Source: JAZKHE01 sp040385525 (GTDB taxonomy: Bacteria; Bacteroidota; Bacteroidia; UBA4408). From it: a stretch of DNA of 64,000 nt. Positions 53,923 to 62,513 of this stretch are shown here, in pieces (the first letter of the stretch is position 1; each line of letters begins with the position of its first letter). A model generated the notes under the pieces. It was not told where the DNA came from, did not search any database, and saw only the letters and a program-made list of their open reading frames with translations. Location: positions 1-64,000 of the forward strand of contig JAZKHE010000011.1 of assembly GCA_040385525.1 (NCBI GenBank), written 5' to 3'. Both the position numbers and the translations under genes were made by a program.

Positions 53923-53958
53923 AAAAAAAACCGCTGAACAAAGTTCAGCGGTTTTTTT
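53923..53958 (+). terminator. terminator of the gldKLMN operon
   Basis: ACCGCTGAAC (53930-53939) pairs with GTTCAGCGGT (53943-53952) around AAA; preceded by a run of A and followed by seven T. The next promoter's -33 element overlaps the T run. Confidence 0.93.
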
Positions 53959-53985
53959 GTTTTGTGCTTAAATAGTTTAATTTTG
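53956..53985 (+). promoter_or_regulatory. promoter (TTTG-N18-TAATTTTG) of the His-rich lipoprotein
   Basis: TTTG at 53956-53959 and TAATTTTG at 53978-53985, spacer 18. It overlaps the end of the gldN terminator and gives a leader of about 15 nt. Confidence 0.7.
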
Positions 53986-54004
53986 TGCCAATTAAAATTT
54001 ACTT

Positions 54005-54865
54005 ATGAAAATAGTTTTATCTGCAATAGCAATTGCTTCTTTAAGCATAACATTAACTTCTTGTGGTGGTTCTAAAGAAGATCACGAAGGACACGAACAC
54101 GCAGCTGATTCTGCTGCTGTAGCTACTGATACTGCAAATTCTGCCATTAATGAATTAGCAGAGTTTAAGTTCCATACTTTGTTGGCTAATATTCCATCAC
54201 CATTAGAGCAACTTAATCAATTGCCAAAATGTGGAGTGAACTTTAAAAAAGAATTGTTGAATCCAACAACAAACGAAAAAAAATATACATCAGCTACTAA
54301 AAAAGCAATTAATTATGGCGTTTATGGTGCTGATTTAGGTTATTTATCTGCGTTTGAACAAAACCAAGATATTATAAACTACTTTACTACTACTCGCAAA
54401 TTAGCTGAATCGTTGGGTGCAGTTGATCAGTTTGATAAAGTTGCAGCAAATCGTTTTGAAAAAAACATGAATAGCAAAGATTCTTTAATGAAAATTATGG
54501 ATGAAGCTTATTCTGCAACTGAAGAATATTTAAAATCTAACGAACGTTTAGAAGCAGCATCTTTAATGTTAGCAGGTAGTTGGACAGAGAGTCAATATTT
54601 GCTTTTAGAATCTGTAAAAACAACTGAAAAATCGGATGCAAATAAAGCTGTATTCGAAAAAGTATTTGAGCAACGTCGACACTTAGAAAGTTTGATTGGT
54701 TTATTAACAGAGTATTCTAAAAACGCTGATGTTAAAATGATTTTGGCTGAATTAGAAAACGTTAAAAAAGAATATGCTGAAATTAAATCAGCAGAAATTA
54801 CTAAAGTTCAAATGGAAAAACTAGCTAAAGCAATTGCGACATTAAGAACAAAATTAATTGCTTAG
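54005..54865 (+). CDS. putative lipoprotein with His/Asp-rich N-terminal segment
   Basis: A 286-aa protein with a lipoprotein signal (ITLTSC, Cys20) followed by GGSKEDHEGHEHAAD, a short His/acidic stretch that could bind metal, and then an alpha-helical domain (about residues 45-286). I do not recognise the family. It has its own promoter between the gldN terminator and a bidirectional terminator, so it is monocistronic. Functional link to the T9SS is only positional. Confidence 0.7.
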   Translation: MKIVLSAIAIASLSITLTSCGGSKEDHEGHEHAADSAAVATDTANSAINELAEFKFHTLLANIPSPLEQLNQLPKCGVNFKKELLNPTTNEKKYTSATKKAINYGVYGADLGYLSAFEQNQDIINYFTTTRKLAESLGAVDQFDKVAANRFEKNMNSKDSLMKIMDEAYSATEEYLKSNERLEAASLMLAGSWTESQYLLLESVKTTEKSDANKAVFEKVFEQRRHLESLIGLLTEYSKNADVKMILAELENVKKEYAEIKSAEITKVQMEKLAKAIATLRTKLIA

Positions 54866-54882
54866 TACAAAAGTAAATACAT

Positions 54883-54914
54883 AAAAAAAAGCCACTTTTC
54901 AGTGGCTTTTTTTT
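54883..54914. terminator. bidirectional terminator
   Basis: AAAAAAGCCACT and AGTGGCTTTTTT around TTTC; A and T runs on both sides let it serve the lipoprotein gene (+) and the converging MlaF-type gene (-). Confidence 0.9.
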
Positions 54915-55662
54915 ATGCGTTTCTAATTCGTTTCATTAAATCGGAAGCGTAAACAAAATCGTTTAATTCTTTGTTTGTGCTTTTTAAAATTTCCTGACGA
55001 TTTCCTTCCCAACAATTTTCTCCTTTGTATAAAAAATTTATATGGTCGCCAATTTCGAGTACAGAGTTCATATCGTGAGTAATAACAATTGTTGTAATGT
55101 TAAACTCTCTAGTAATTTCTCCAATTAAATTATCAATTAAAATTGATGTGCGAGGGTCGAGACCAGAGTTTGGCTCATCGCAAAATAAATATTTTGGATT
55201 TAAAGCAATAGCTCTAGCAATAGCTACACGTTTCTTCATTCCGCCACTAATTTCTGAAGGAAATAATTTGTGTGCATGACTTAAATTAACTCTCTCTAAA
55301 CAAAAGTGTGCTCGTTTAATTTGTTCTTTAGCACTTAAATCAGAAAACATCATTAACGGAAATAGTACATTTTCCTCGCAAGTTTGCGAATCAAACAAAG
55401 CCCCACCTTGAAACAACATGCCTATTTTTTTTCGCACGTCTTTTCGTTGTTTAAAATTCATTCCAGAAAAATTTTCACTTTCGTATAAAATTTTCCCTTC
55501 GTTAATTTCGAGTAAGCCAACCATACAGCGCGCTAAAACCGTTTTACCAGAGCCACTTTCGCCAATAATAATATTTATTTTACCTTCTACAAATTCAATA
55601 TTAATGTCTTTTAGAATTTGTCTTCCGTTAAACGATTTAGAAAGATTTTCAACTTTTATCAT
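54913..55662 (-). CDS. ABC transporter ATPase, MlaF type
   Basis: A 249-aa ATPase: GESGSGKTVLARC (Walker A), ISGGMKKRVAIARAIAL (signature, in the MlaF-like GGM form), FCDEPNSGLDP (Walker B) and TIVITHD. With the MlaE-like permease it drives phospholipid or lipid transport across the envelope. The start is ATG 55662, whose ATGA overlaps the permease stop; a longer frame begins 19 codons upstream. No MCE protein (MlaD) gene is adjacent. Confidence 0.88.
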   Translation of the reverse strand: MIKVENLSKSFNGRQILKDINIEFVEGKINIIIGESGSGKTVLARCMVGLLEINEGKILYESENFSGMNFKQRKDVRKKIGMLFQGGALFDSQTCEENVLFPLMMFSDLSAKEQIKRAHFCLERVNLSHAHKLFPSEISGGMKKRVAIARAIALNPKYLFCDEPNSGLDPRTSILIDNLIGEITREFNITTIVITHDMNSVLEIGDHINFLYKGENCWEGNRQEILKSTNKELNDFVYASDLMKRIRNA

Positions 55663-56399
55663 GCCAACATTAATTGAGTTATAATTACGTTGAATAATAA
55701 AATAAGTATGCTGCTCCACACAACAGCCTTAGTACTTGACTTACCAACTTCTAACGCTCCGCCACTTGTATAATAGCCATGAAACGAAGAAATGGAAGTA
55801 ATTAAAAAGGCAAACACAAACGTTTTAACTAAAGCGTAAAAAACATTGTAGGGTCTAAAATCGTAAGTAATACCATAAACGTATTCGTAAGATGTTACTG
55901 CGTTGGTAAATAAGGATGTGCTCCAACCACCAATTAAGCCAAAAAACATGCTTATAATTATTAAAAATGGGTTAATAAACATAGATGCAATAATCTTAGG
56001 AAGAATTAAAAAGTTTGCAGGATTTACCCCCATAATTTCTAAGGCATCAATTTGTTCGGTAACACGCATAGTGCCAATTTCGGAAGCAATGTTTGAACCA
56101 ACTTTACCAGCAAGAATTAAACTAACAATGGTTGGAGAAAACTCTAAAATTAATGTGTCGCGAGATGCAACACCTACTGCATATAGCGGAATCCAAGGGC
56201 TTTCAAATCCAAATGCAGATTGTATTGTCATTGCGGCACCCATAAAAAGGGAGATTACAGTAACAATTCCGAACGAACTAACACCAGCCGCATCAATTTC
56301 GCGAATGATGTTTTTCCAAAATACTTTTAGTTTTTCTGGTTTTCTAAATACTTGAAAAAGTAACAAGTAATATTTGCCAATATCTCTGATGTATCGCAT
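55659..56399 (-). CDS. MlaE-family lipid transporter permease
   Basis: A 246-aa membrane protein with five helices. AVGVASRDTLILEFSPTIVSLILAGKVGSNIASEIGTMRVTEQIDALEIMGVNP is the family hallmark (here quoted by its ends: ILAGKVG and TEQIDALEIMG). Forms the transmembrane part with the ATPase encoded next, ATGA overlap. The divergent small lipoprotein gene begins 71 bases away. Confidence 0.88.
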   Translation of the reverse strand: MRYIRDIGKYYLLLFQVFRKPEKLKVFWKNIIREIDAAGVSSFGIVTVISLFMGAAMTIQSAFGFESPWIPLYAVGVASRDTLILEFSPTIVSLILAGKVGSNIASEIGTMRVTEQIDALEIMGVNPANFLILPKIIASMFINPFLIIISMFFGLIGGWSTSLFTNAVTSYEYVYGITYDFRPYNVFYALVKTFVFAFLITSISSFHGYYTSGGALEVGKSSTKAVVWSSILILLFNVIITQLMLA

Positions 56400-56458
56400 A
56401 GGCAGTAAATTTACATAATTATTTCTTTAAACAGTTGCTTGCAATTAAAAACACTTAG

Positions 56459-56466
56459 TAAATTTG
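56459..56466 (+). promoter_or_regulatory. -7 box (TAAATTTG) four bases before a small lipoprotein gene
   Basis: TAAATTTG, then TAGT, then ATG at 56471. The same 4-base spacing occurs in front of the ABC-F gene and implies a leaderless transcript. Confidence 0.55.
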
Positions 56467-56470
56467 TAGT

Positions 56471-56605
56471 ATGAAAAAGAAATCGTTTGTTTTTTTACTT
56501 GTTTTAGTTTTTTTCTCAATAACAATATCTTCTTGCAAGGTAAAAAAAAAGAAAAAGTGTAATGATTGTCCTAATTTTTCAATGAATACCATATTTGCGG
56601 TATAA
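56471..56605 (+). CDS. 44-aa putative lipoprotein upstream of feoAB
   Basis: A short gene: a hydrophobic signal (KKKSFVFLLVLVFFSITIS) ending SSC gives a lipobox with the modified Cys22, followed by KVKKKKKCNDCPNFSM, a basic run and a CxxC motif. Total length is 44 aa. A consensus -7 box directly precedes it and feoA follows 55 bases later. Small Lys- and Cys-containing lipoproteins in this position may bind metal or act at the membrane with the iron transporter, but no function is established. Confidence 0.6.
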   Translation: MKKKSFVFLLVLVFFSITISSCKVKKKKKCNDCPNFSMNTIFAV

Positions 56606-56660
56606 GCTTAACCATTTAATTTCATTAATTTCGCTTAGTTTAGAATAAATCTAAATAAAT

Positions 56661-56882
56661 ATGCGATTAACAGACCTAAAAATTGGTGAAAGTGCAATAA
56701 TTAAAAGTTTTAAAAGCGATAAGCTAATTCAAAAACTTTATGAAATGGGCTGTTTACCTGGAGAAAAAATTTCATTAGAAAGAATATCTGTTTTTGGAGA
56801 TCCAATTGCTGTAAGAGTTTCTGGTTATTTGTTGAGTTTAAGAAAAAGTGAGGCAAGTTTAATAGAGGTGGAGCGTTTGTAA
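56661..56882 (+). CDS. feoA: ferrous iron transport protein FeoA
   Basis: A 73-aa SH3-like domain protein: LKIGESAIIKSF, then YEMGCLPGEKISLERISVFGDPIAVRVSGYLLSLRKSEA, matching FeoA (core motif GDPIAVRV). It is thought to modulate FeoB. Stop and the feoB start overlap as TAATG. Confidence 0.92.
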   Translation: MRLTDLKIGESAIIKSFKSDKLIQKLYEMGCLPGEKISLERISVFGDPIAVRVSGYLLSLRKSEASLIEVERL

Positions 56883-58984
56883 TGACTAGTGTTCGGGAAG
56901 AATCGATTAATAAAATTTCTGTTGCTTTAGTTGGAAATCCTAATAGTGGAAAAACAACTTTATTTAATTCGCTTACTGGTTTAAATCAACGTACTGGTAA
57001 TTTTCCTGGAGTAACCGTTGATAAAAAAACTGGGTATTTTAAAGTTTCAAAAAATAGAACTATTGAAATTATTGATTTACCTGGTACTTACAGCTTGTAT
57101 CCAAAATCGATAGATGAACAAGTAACTTTTAAAATAATCACCAATAAAAATGAAAAGCTTGATGTTGTAGTCGTTGTTGCGGATAGTTCAAATTTTAAAC
57201 GTGCAATGTTTTTACTTACTCAGGTAATTGATTTGAATATACCCTGTGTGTTGGCTCTTAACATGATTGATGTTGCACAAAACAATGGAATTGTAATAGA
57301 TTCTAAATTATTAGCTACAAAATTAGGAATACCTGTTGTTGAAATAAATTCAAAAAAAGGAGTAGGATTAAGTACTTTAAAAAATCTTTTTGAAAACGAT
57401 TCAGTTTTAAAACACAAAACAAAATCATTTTCCTTACCAAAGGAATACGCTGTATTATCGACTAAAATAAATAGCGTTGACTCACTAGAAACATTGTATA
57501 CAAATTTTGTTCAGCTAATTAACGATAAAGAAAAAAAAACAATTTTTGAACTGGAAAATAATGTTGATTTAAGCGAAATTCAAGCAAAGGAAACATTGCA
57601 ACGTTTCGATTCGATTTCTTCTATTTATCAAGCTTGTGTTATTCAAACAGATGTAAAAAAAACACAAACAAATTTTAGTAAAAAGTTAGATGATATTTTA
57701 ACGCACAAAGTTTGGGGTTTGTTGATATTCGGATTTATTTTATTTACGATATTTCAAGCCATTTTTAATTTTTCTGCTATTCCAATGGATTGGATAGAGA
57801 CTTTTTTTGCAAATGTTTCGTCGTGGTTTATTGAGGTATTACCTCAAGGTATTTTAACCGATTTATTTGTAAACGGAATTATTGCAGGAATTAGTGGTAT
57901 AGTTGTTTTTGTGCCTCAAATTGCTTTTTTGTTTGCGTTTATTGTAGTACTCGAAGACACAGGATATATGGCGCGCGTGAGTTTTATGATGGATAGAGTA
58001 ATGCGTTTTTTTGGTTTAAGCGGTCGCTCTATAATTCCGCTTATTGGTGGTATTGCTTGCGCTGTACCTTCTATATTAAGTACACGAACAATAAGTAATT
58101 GGAAAGAAAGAATGATTACCATTATGGTTACGCCACTAATGAGTTGTTCTGCAAGATTACCGGTGTACACTTTGTTAATTTCGTTAACAGTTCCTAATAT
58201 TTTTGTTTTTGGATTTATTCAATTACAAGGTTTGGTGTTTTTTCTGCTTTATTTTTTAGGAACATTTTTAGCTTTACTTGTCGGTTTAGTGCTTAAAAAA
58301 TTTATAAAATCTAGCGAGGGAAGTTTTTTTGTAATGGAGATGCCTTTGTATAAATTACCACGACCACGAACAGTTTTGTACACCATTTACGAAAAAGTAA
58401 AAGTGTTTTTATTTGATGCTGGTAAAGTAATTTTTGCTGTTTCGGTTGTGCTTTGGTTTTTAACAAGTTTTGGACCTAGTGAGGAGTTTAACGCTATTGA
58501 AAAAAAGTATGCTACAGAAAATAAAATGCTTTCTGAATCTTTGATAGAAGAGTACAAAATTAAAGAACAATCAGAAAAATTAGAGGCTTCGTATGCAGGA
58601 ATTATTGGAAAAAAAATTGAGCCATTAATTGCTCCAATTGGTTACGACTGGAAAATTGGAATAGCAATTATAACTTCTTTTGCTGCCCGCGAAGTATTTG
58701 TAGGAACTATGGCAACCATTTACAGCGCTAAAAACACCGAAGATATTGTTGGAGTTAGAGATATGATGGCTGCTGAAATAAATCCAAAAACCGGACAAAA
58801 AATGTATTCGTTAGCTTTAGGTGCTTCGTTATTGGTTTTTTATGCGTTTTCTATGCAGTGCATAAGTACTATTGCTGTTGTTTATCGCGAAACTAAACAT
58901 TGGAAATGGCCATTAATACAATTTGTATATATGGGCGTTTTAGCCTATTTATCGAGCTATTTGGTGTATCACTTGTTCAGCTAA
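56882..58984 (+). CDS. feoB: ferrous iron transporter FeoB
   Basis: A 700-aa membrane GTPase. The N-terminal G-protein domain has GNPNSGKTTLFN (G1), DLPGTYSLYP (G3), and NMID (G4). The membrane part has two Gate motifs (with GYMARVSFMMDR and PLIGGIACAVPSILSTRT; later SFAAREVFVGTMATIY). It imports Fe(II). Directly coupled to feoA. No Fur-box-like site was identified with confidence. Confidence 0.95.
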   Translation: MTSVREESINKISVALVGNPNSGKTTLFNSLTGLNQRTGNFPGVTVDKKTGYFKVSKNRTIEIIDLPGTYSLYPKSIDEQVTFKIITNKNEKLDVVVVVADSSNFKRAMFLLTQVIDLNIPCVLALNMIDVAQNNGIVIDSKLLATKLGIPVVEINSKKGVGLSTLKNLFENDSVLKHKTKSFSLPKEYAVLSTKINSVDSLETLYTNFVQLINDKEKKTIFELENNVDLSEIQAKETLQRFDSISSIYQACVIQTDVKKTQTNFSKKLDDILTHKVWGLLIFGFILFTIFQAIFNFSAIPMDWIETFFANVSSWFIEVLPQGILTDLFVNGIIAGISGIVVFVPQIAFLFAFIVVLEDTGYMARVSFMMDRVMRFFGLSGRSIIPLIGGIACAVPSILSTRTISNWKERMITIMVTPLMSCSARLPVYTLLISLTVPNIFVFGFIQLQGLVFFLLYFLGTFLALLVGLVLKKFIKSSEGSFFVMEMPLYKLPRPRTVLYTIYEKVKVFLFDAGKVIFAVSVVLWFLTSFGPSEEFNAIEKKYATENKMLSESLIEEYKIKEQSEKLEASYAGIIGKKIEPLIAPIGYDWKIGIAIITSFAAREVFVGTMATIYSAKNTEDIVGVRDMMAAEINPKTGQKMYSLALGASLLVFYAFSMQCISTIAVVYRETKHWKWPLIQFVYMGVLAYLSSYLVYHLFS

Positions 58985-59033
58985 TTTTAGTATTTTTGTG
59001 TTCAATAATTACGTTTATAATTTGTAATTAATT

Positions 59034-59687
59034 TTGACTGACCCAAAAATAAAATACAAAGAAATTCTTTCAAAATATATTCCTGAATTGGCTGTAGATA
59101 CAATGGCCGACTGGATACTTCATTTTAATTTTAATTTAAAAATAACAGAAAATAGAACTTCAAAATTAGGAGATTATCGCCATCCGTTTAGAGGCGAACG
59201 ACACATTATTACTATTAATCACAACTTAAATCACTATTCTTTTTTAATAACTCTGGTGCACGAAATAGCGCATTTAACTACTTGGAATAAGCACAAAAAT
59301 GCAGTTAAACCGCATGGCGATGAATGGAAAAATGAGTTTAAAGTATTGATGCAGTATTTTTTAAAAACAGAAATATTCCCTAATGATGTTCTGTTTGCAC
59401 TAAAAAGTTATATGTTTAATCCAGCAGCTGCAAGTTGTACTGATGATAAGCTAATGCGCGTTTTGCGTAAATACGATTCGCCCAAAATAAAAACGGTTCA
59501 TGTTGAGGAATTGCCTATACACAGCATATTTAAAATGAAAAACGAACGCTATTTTGTAAAGGGCGAGAAAATAAGAAAAAGGTATAAGTGTAAAGAAATT
59601 AAAACAAATTTAATATACTTGTTTAGCCCACTAGCAGAGGTTTTTCCTGTAACTCCAGCATTATTTCCCGACGAAATAGATAAATAA
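59034..59687 (+). CDS. SprT-like zinc metallopeptidase domain protein
   Basis: A 217-aa protein. LVHEIAHLTTW carries the HExxH zinc motif (H76-E77-x-x-H80), with NHNLNHYSFLITL before and KPHGDEWKNEF after, as in the SprT/Spartan-like family. Function in bacteria is unknown; eukaryotic relatives degrade DNA-protein crosslinks. The start is a TTG inside a TAATTTTG box (59029-59036); ATG 59103 would drop a conserved N-terminal helix (ILSKYIPELAV), so I keep the TTG and regard the box as unproven. Confidence 0.8.
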   Translation: MTDPKIKYKEILSKYIPELAVDTMADWILHFNFNLKITENRTSKLGDYRHPFRGERHIITINHNLNHYSFLITLVHEIAHLTTWNKHKNAVKPHGDEWKNEFKVLMQYFLKTEIFPNDVLFALKSYMFNPAAASCTDDKLMRVLRKYDSPKIKTVHVEELPIHSIFKMKNERYFVKGEKIRKRYKCKEIKTNLIYLFSPLAEVFPVTPALFPDEIDK

Positions 59688-59710
59688 CAAAATCACCTCC
59701 CTTTTTTTTT

Positions 59711-59718
59711 TAACTTTG
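59711..59718 (+). promoter_or_regulatory. -7 box (TAACTTTG) for the aminotransferase gene
   Basis: TAACTTTG fits TAnnTTTG, 15 bases before ATG 59734. It overlaps the TTG at 59716 and rules against that start. Confidence 0.5.
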
Positions 59719-59733
59719 GGGAAAATAATTACA

Positions 59734-61023
59734 ATGAGTTCTTCTGTGGCTACTACTCCAAAGGAATTAAAAGTTTCTGAAATGGCTGAGAACCTAATTG
59801 GTTCTGAAATAATAAAATTGGCTGGAGAAATAAATGAAAAAATAAAACAAGGCGAAAAAATTTTCAATTTAACTATTGGTGATTTTAATCCTCAGTTATT
59901 TCCTATTCCAACAAAATTAAAAAATTACATTGTTGATGCTTATCAAAACAATGAAACTAATTATCCGCCAGCAGACGGGATTTTAGCATTGCGCGAATCA
60001 GTAAAACATTTTATAAAAAAATATGCTGAATTAGATTACGATACCAACGAAATTTTAATTGCTGGTGGCGCGCGACCTATAATTTATGCTATTTACCAAA
60101 CCTTAATTGATAAAGATGATGTTGTTGTTTTTCCTGTTCCGAGCTGGAATAATAATCACTACACGCACTTGTCGTATGGTAAACAAGTTTTTTTAGAAAC
60201 GAGTCCCGAAAATAATTTTATGCCCACTGCGGCAGAAATTAAACCTTTATTAAAAGGCGCTACTTTGTTGTCGTTGTGTTCTCCGTTAAATCCAACAGGA
60301 ACAGTTTTTACAAAACAAAACTTAGAAGAAATTTGTGATTTAGTTATTGAAGAAAACAAAAGCAGAAGTGCAGATCAAAAACCATTGTATTTGTTGTATG
60401 ATCAAATTTATTTTACACTAACGTTTGGAGATACAAAACATTACACCCCAACTACATTGCGCCCAGAGTTAAGAGATTATACAATTTATGTTGATGGTTT
60501 ATCTAAAGCATTTGCTGCAACTGGAGTTAGAGTAGGTTGGTCTATGGGTCCTAAAAAAATTATAGATAAAATGAAATCTATTTTAGGACACGTTGGTGCT
60601 TGGGCTCCCAAAGCAGAGCAAGTGGCTTCGGCAAATTATTTAAATGAAGATAATGAAACAGAAGCTTTTTTAAAAGACATTAAAAATAAAGTTAGTGATA
60701 GATTAAACGCTATTTACAAAGGCTTTTCCGATTTAAAAGCAGAAGGTTTTTCGGTAGATGCAATTAGTCCGCAGGCAGCAATTTACTTAACAGTTAAAAT
60801 AGATTTATCTGGCAAACAAAATTCAGATGGTACTTTGTTGCGAACTACAAAAGATGTTACAAGCTATGTTTTAAACGAAGCAAAAATAGCGATGGTTCCG
60901 TTTTCGGCATTTGGTGCATCTGCAAATTCTCCTTGGTACAGAATTTCAGTAGGAACTACAAAGGTGGAAGATATTCCTGAGATGATAAATAATTTGAGAT
61001 TGGCTTTACAAAAATTAAAGTAA
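59734..61023 (+). CDS. PLP-dependent aminotransferase, class I/II
   Basis: A 429-aa fold-type I aminotransferase. IGDFNPQLF, GGARPIIYAIYQTL (PLP phosphate loop), SPLNPTGTVF, YDQIYFTLTFG and DGLSKAFAATGVRVGW with the Schiff-base lysine are present. The substrate could be aspartate or an aromatic amino acid; Bacteroidota members are often left as generic. ManC follows after 4 bases. The start is ATG 59734, downstream of the promoter box. Confidence 0.87.
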   Translation: MSSSVATTPKELKVSEMAENLIGSEIIKLAGEINEKIKQGEKIFNLTIGDFNPQLFPIPTKLKNYIVDAYQNNETNYPPADGILALRESVKHFIKKYAELDYDTNEILIAGGARPIIYAIYQTLIDKDDVVVFPVPSWNNNHYTHLSYGKQVFLETSPENNFMPTAAEIKPLLKGATLLSLCSPLNPTGTVFTKQNLEEICDLVIEENKSRSADQKPLYLLYDQIYFTLTFGDTKHYTPTTLRPELRDYTIYVDGLSKAFAATGVRVGWSMGPKKIIDKMKSILGHVGAWAPKAEQVASANYLNEDNETEAFLKDIKNKVSDRLNAIYKGFSDLKAEGFSVDAISPQAAIYLTVKIDLSGKQNSDGTLLRTTKDVTSYVLNEAKIAMVPFSAFGASANSPWYRISVGTTKVEDIPEMINNLRLALQKLK

Positions 61024-61027
61024 TAAA

Positions 61028-62116
61028 ATGAAAAATAGTTATTGTGTAATAATGGCAGGTGGCGTTGGTAGCCGTTTTTGGCCAATGAGTAGAACGGTTA
61101 AGCCCAAACAATTTTTAGATGTTTTGGGAGTTGGAAGAACTTTATTACAACAAACTTACGATAGGGCAAAAAGAATTTGTCCACCAGAAAATATTTATGT
61201 AGTTGCCCATGAACATTATTTTGATTTGGTTAAAGAGCAACTACCAAAATTAACTGATAATCAAATTATTTTAGAGCCAGCACGAAGAAATACAGCGCCT
61301 TGCGTTGCCTATGCAAGTTTTAAAATTTTAGAAATTAATCCTGATGCAAATATTTTAGTTGCCTCATCCGATCATTTAATTTTAAAAGAAGATACTTTTG
61401 TAAAAGCAGTAAAAGCTTGTTTTAAAAAGGCATCAAGCGAAGATTGTTTAATTACAATTGGTATAAAACCATCGCGCCCTGATACAGGTTATGGTTATAT
61501 TCAGTTTGTTGAAAGTCCTGTTGCAGAAAAAGATAAGAGAATTAAAAAAGTAAAAACATTTACAGAAAAGCCAGATTTAGAAATGGCTAAATTCTTTTTG
61601 CAAAGTGGTGACTTTTTATGGAATTCAGGAATTTTTATCTGGAATGTAAAAAGTATAATTAATGCTTTTGAAACGCTAGATCCAGAAATGTTTGCTTTGT
61701 TTAATGATGGAAAAGGTTTATACAATACAGAAAAAGAAAGAGATTTTATAAAACGTATATACCCAATGTGCAAAAACATTTCTATTGATTATTCTGTGAT
61801 GGAAAAAGCAAAAAATGTTTATGTTCGCTCATCAATAATAGGTTGGTCAGATTTAGGAACTTGGGGTTCTTTGTATCAGCACATGGATAAAGATGAGAAG
61901 GGAAATGCTGTAGTTGGAAAAAATGTAATGCTTTACGATTCAAGTAACTGTGTGGTTAACGTACCCAAAGATAAATTGGTTGTGTTAGAAGGGCTTACGG
62001 ATTATATTGTTGTAGAATCGGATGATATATTGTTGGTTTGTAAAAAAGCTGATGAACAAGAAATTCGAAAATTTGTTAACGATGTTAAAATCAATAAAGG
62101 CGAAAGTTTTATTTAG
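61028..62116 (+). CDS. mannose-1-phosphate guanylyltransferase
   Basis: A 362-aa nucleotidyltransferase. AGGVGSRFWPMSRTVKPKQFLDV is the GTP-binding signature (key residues GGxGxRxWPxSR and PKQ), EPARRNTAPCVA the second motif and FTEKPD the sugar-binding loop. It makes GDP-mannose for surface glycans and related sugars. The C-terminal isomerase domain of dual-function ManC is absent. The end overlaps the next gene by 35 bases. Confidence 0.92.
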   Translation: MKNSYCVIMAGGVGSRFWPMSRTVKPKQFLDVLGVGRTLLQQTYDRAKRICPPENIYVVAHEHYFDLVKEQLPKLTDNQIILEPARRNTAPCVAYASFKILEINPDANILVASSDHLILKEDTFVKAVKACFKKASSEDCLITIGIKPSRPDTGYGYIQFVESPVAEKDKRIKKVKTFTEKPDLEMAKFFLQSGDFLWNSGIFIWNVKSIINAFETLDPEMFALFNDGKGLYNTEKERDFIKRIYPMCKNISIDYSVMEKAKNVYVRSSIIGWSDLGTWGSLYQHMDKDEKGNAVVGKNVMLYDSSNCVVNVPKDKLVVLEGLTDYIVVESDDILLVCKKADEQEIRKFVNDVKINKGESFI

Positions 62117-62513
62117 TTTATTCTTTGTTGCGAATTTTGCTTTCGCTCAAGTTTCAGAATCTAACGAAATACAAAAAGTTTTGTTGGAACAACAAAATAA
62201 CTGGAACAAAGGAGATGTTGAGCAATTTATGCAAGGCTACTGGAATTCTGATTCATTAGTTTTTATTGGTAAAAAGGGTTTAACTCACGGTTGGAACAAT
62301 ACACTTAACAATTATAAAAAATCTTACCCCGATGCTAAAACGATGGGTAAGTTGTTTTTTACCATTTTAAAAACAGAAATTACTTCTGCAGAAACAGCTT
62401 TTGTTATTGGAAAGTGGGAGTTAGAAAGAGAAAATCCTGTCTCTGGTCATTTTTTATTGCAGTTTAAAAAAATAAATGGCAGTTGGAAAATTGTTGCCGA
62501 TCACACTAGTTAG
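62082..62513 (+). CDS. exported DUF4440/NTF2-like protein
   Basis: A 143-aa protein with a signal peptide (ending FAFAQ) and a SnoaL/NTF2-like cone fold: EIQKVLLEQQNNWNKGDVEQFMQGYW is the DUF4440 opening, and GHFLLQFKKINGSWKIVADHTS the closing strands. Such proteins may bind small molecules; no activity is known. The ATG at 62082 starts a proper signal peptide and overlaps the ManC-like gene by 35 bases; longer frames only read through that gene. Confidence 0.83.
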   Translation: MLKSIKAKVLFSLFFVANFAFAQVSESNEIQKVLLEQQNNWNKGDVEQFMQGYWNSDSLVFIGKKGLTHGWNNTLNNYKKSYPDAKTMGKLFFTILKTEITSAETAFVIGKWELERENPVSGHFLLQFKKINGSWKIVADHTS

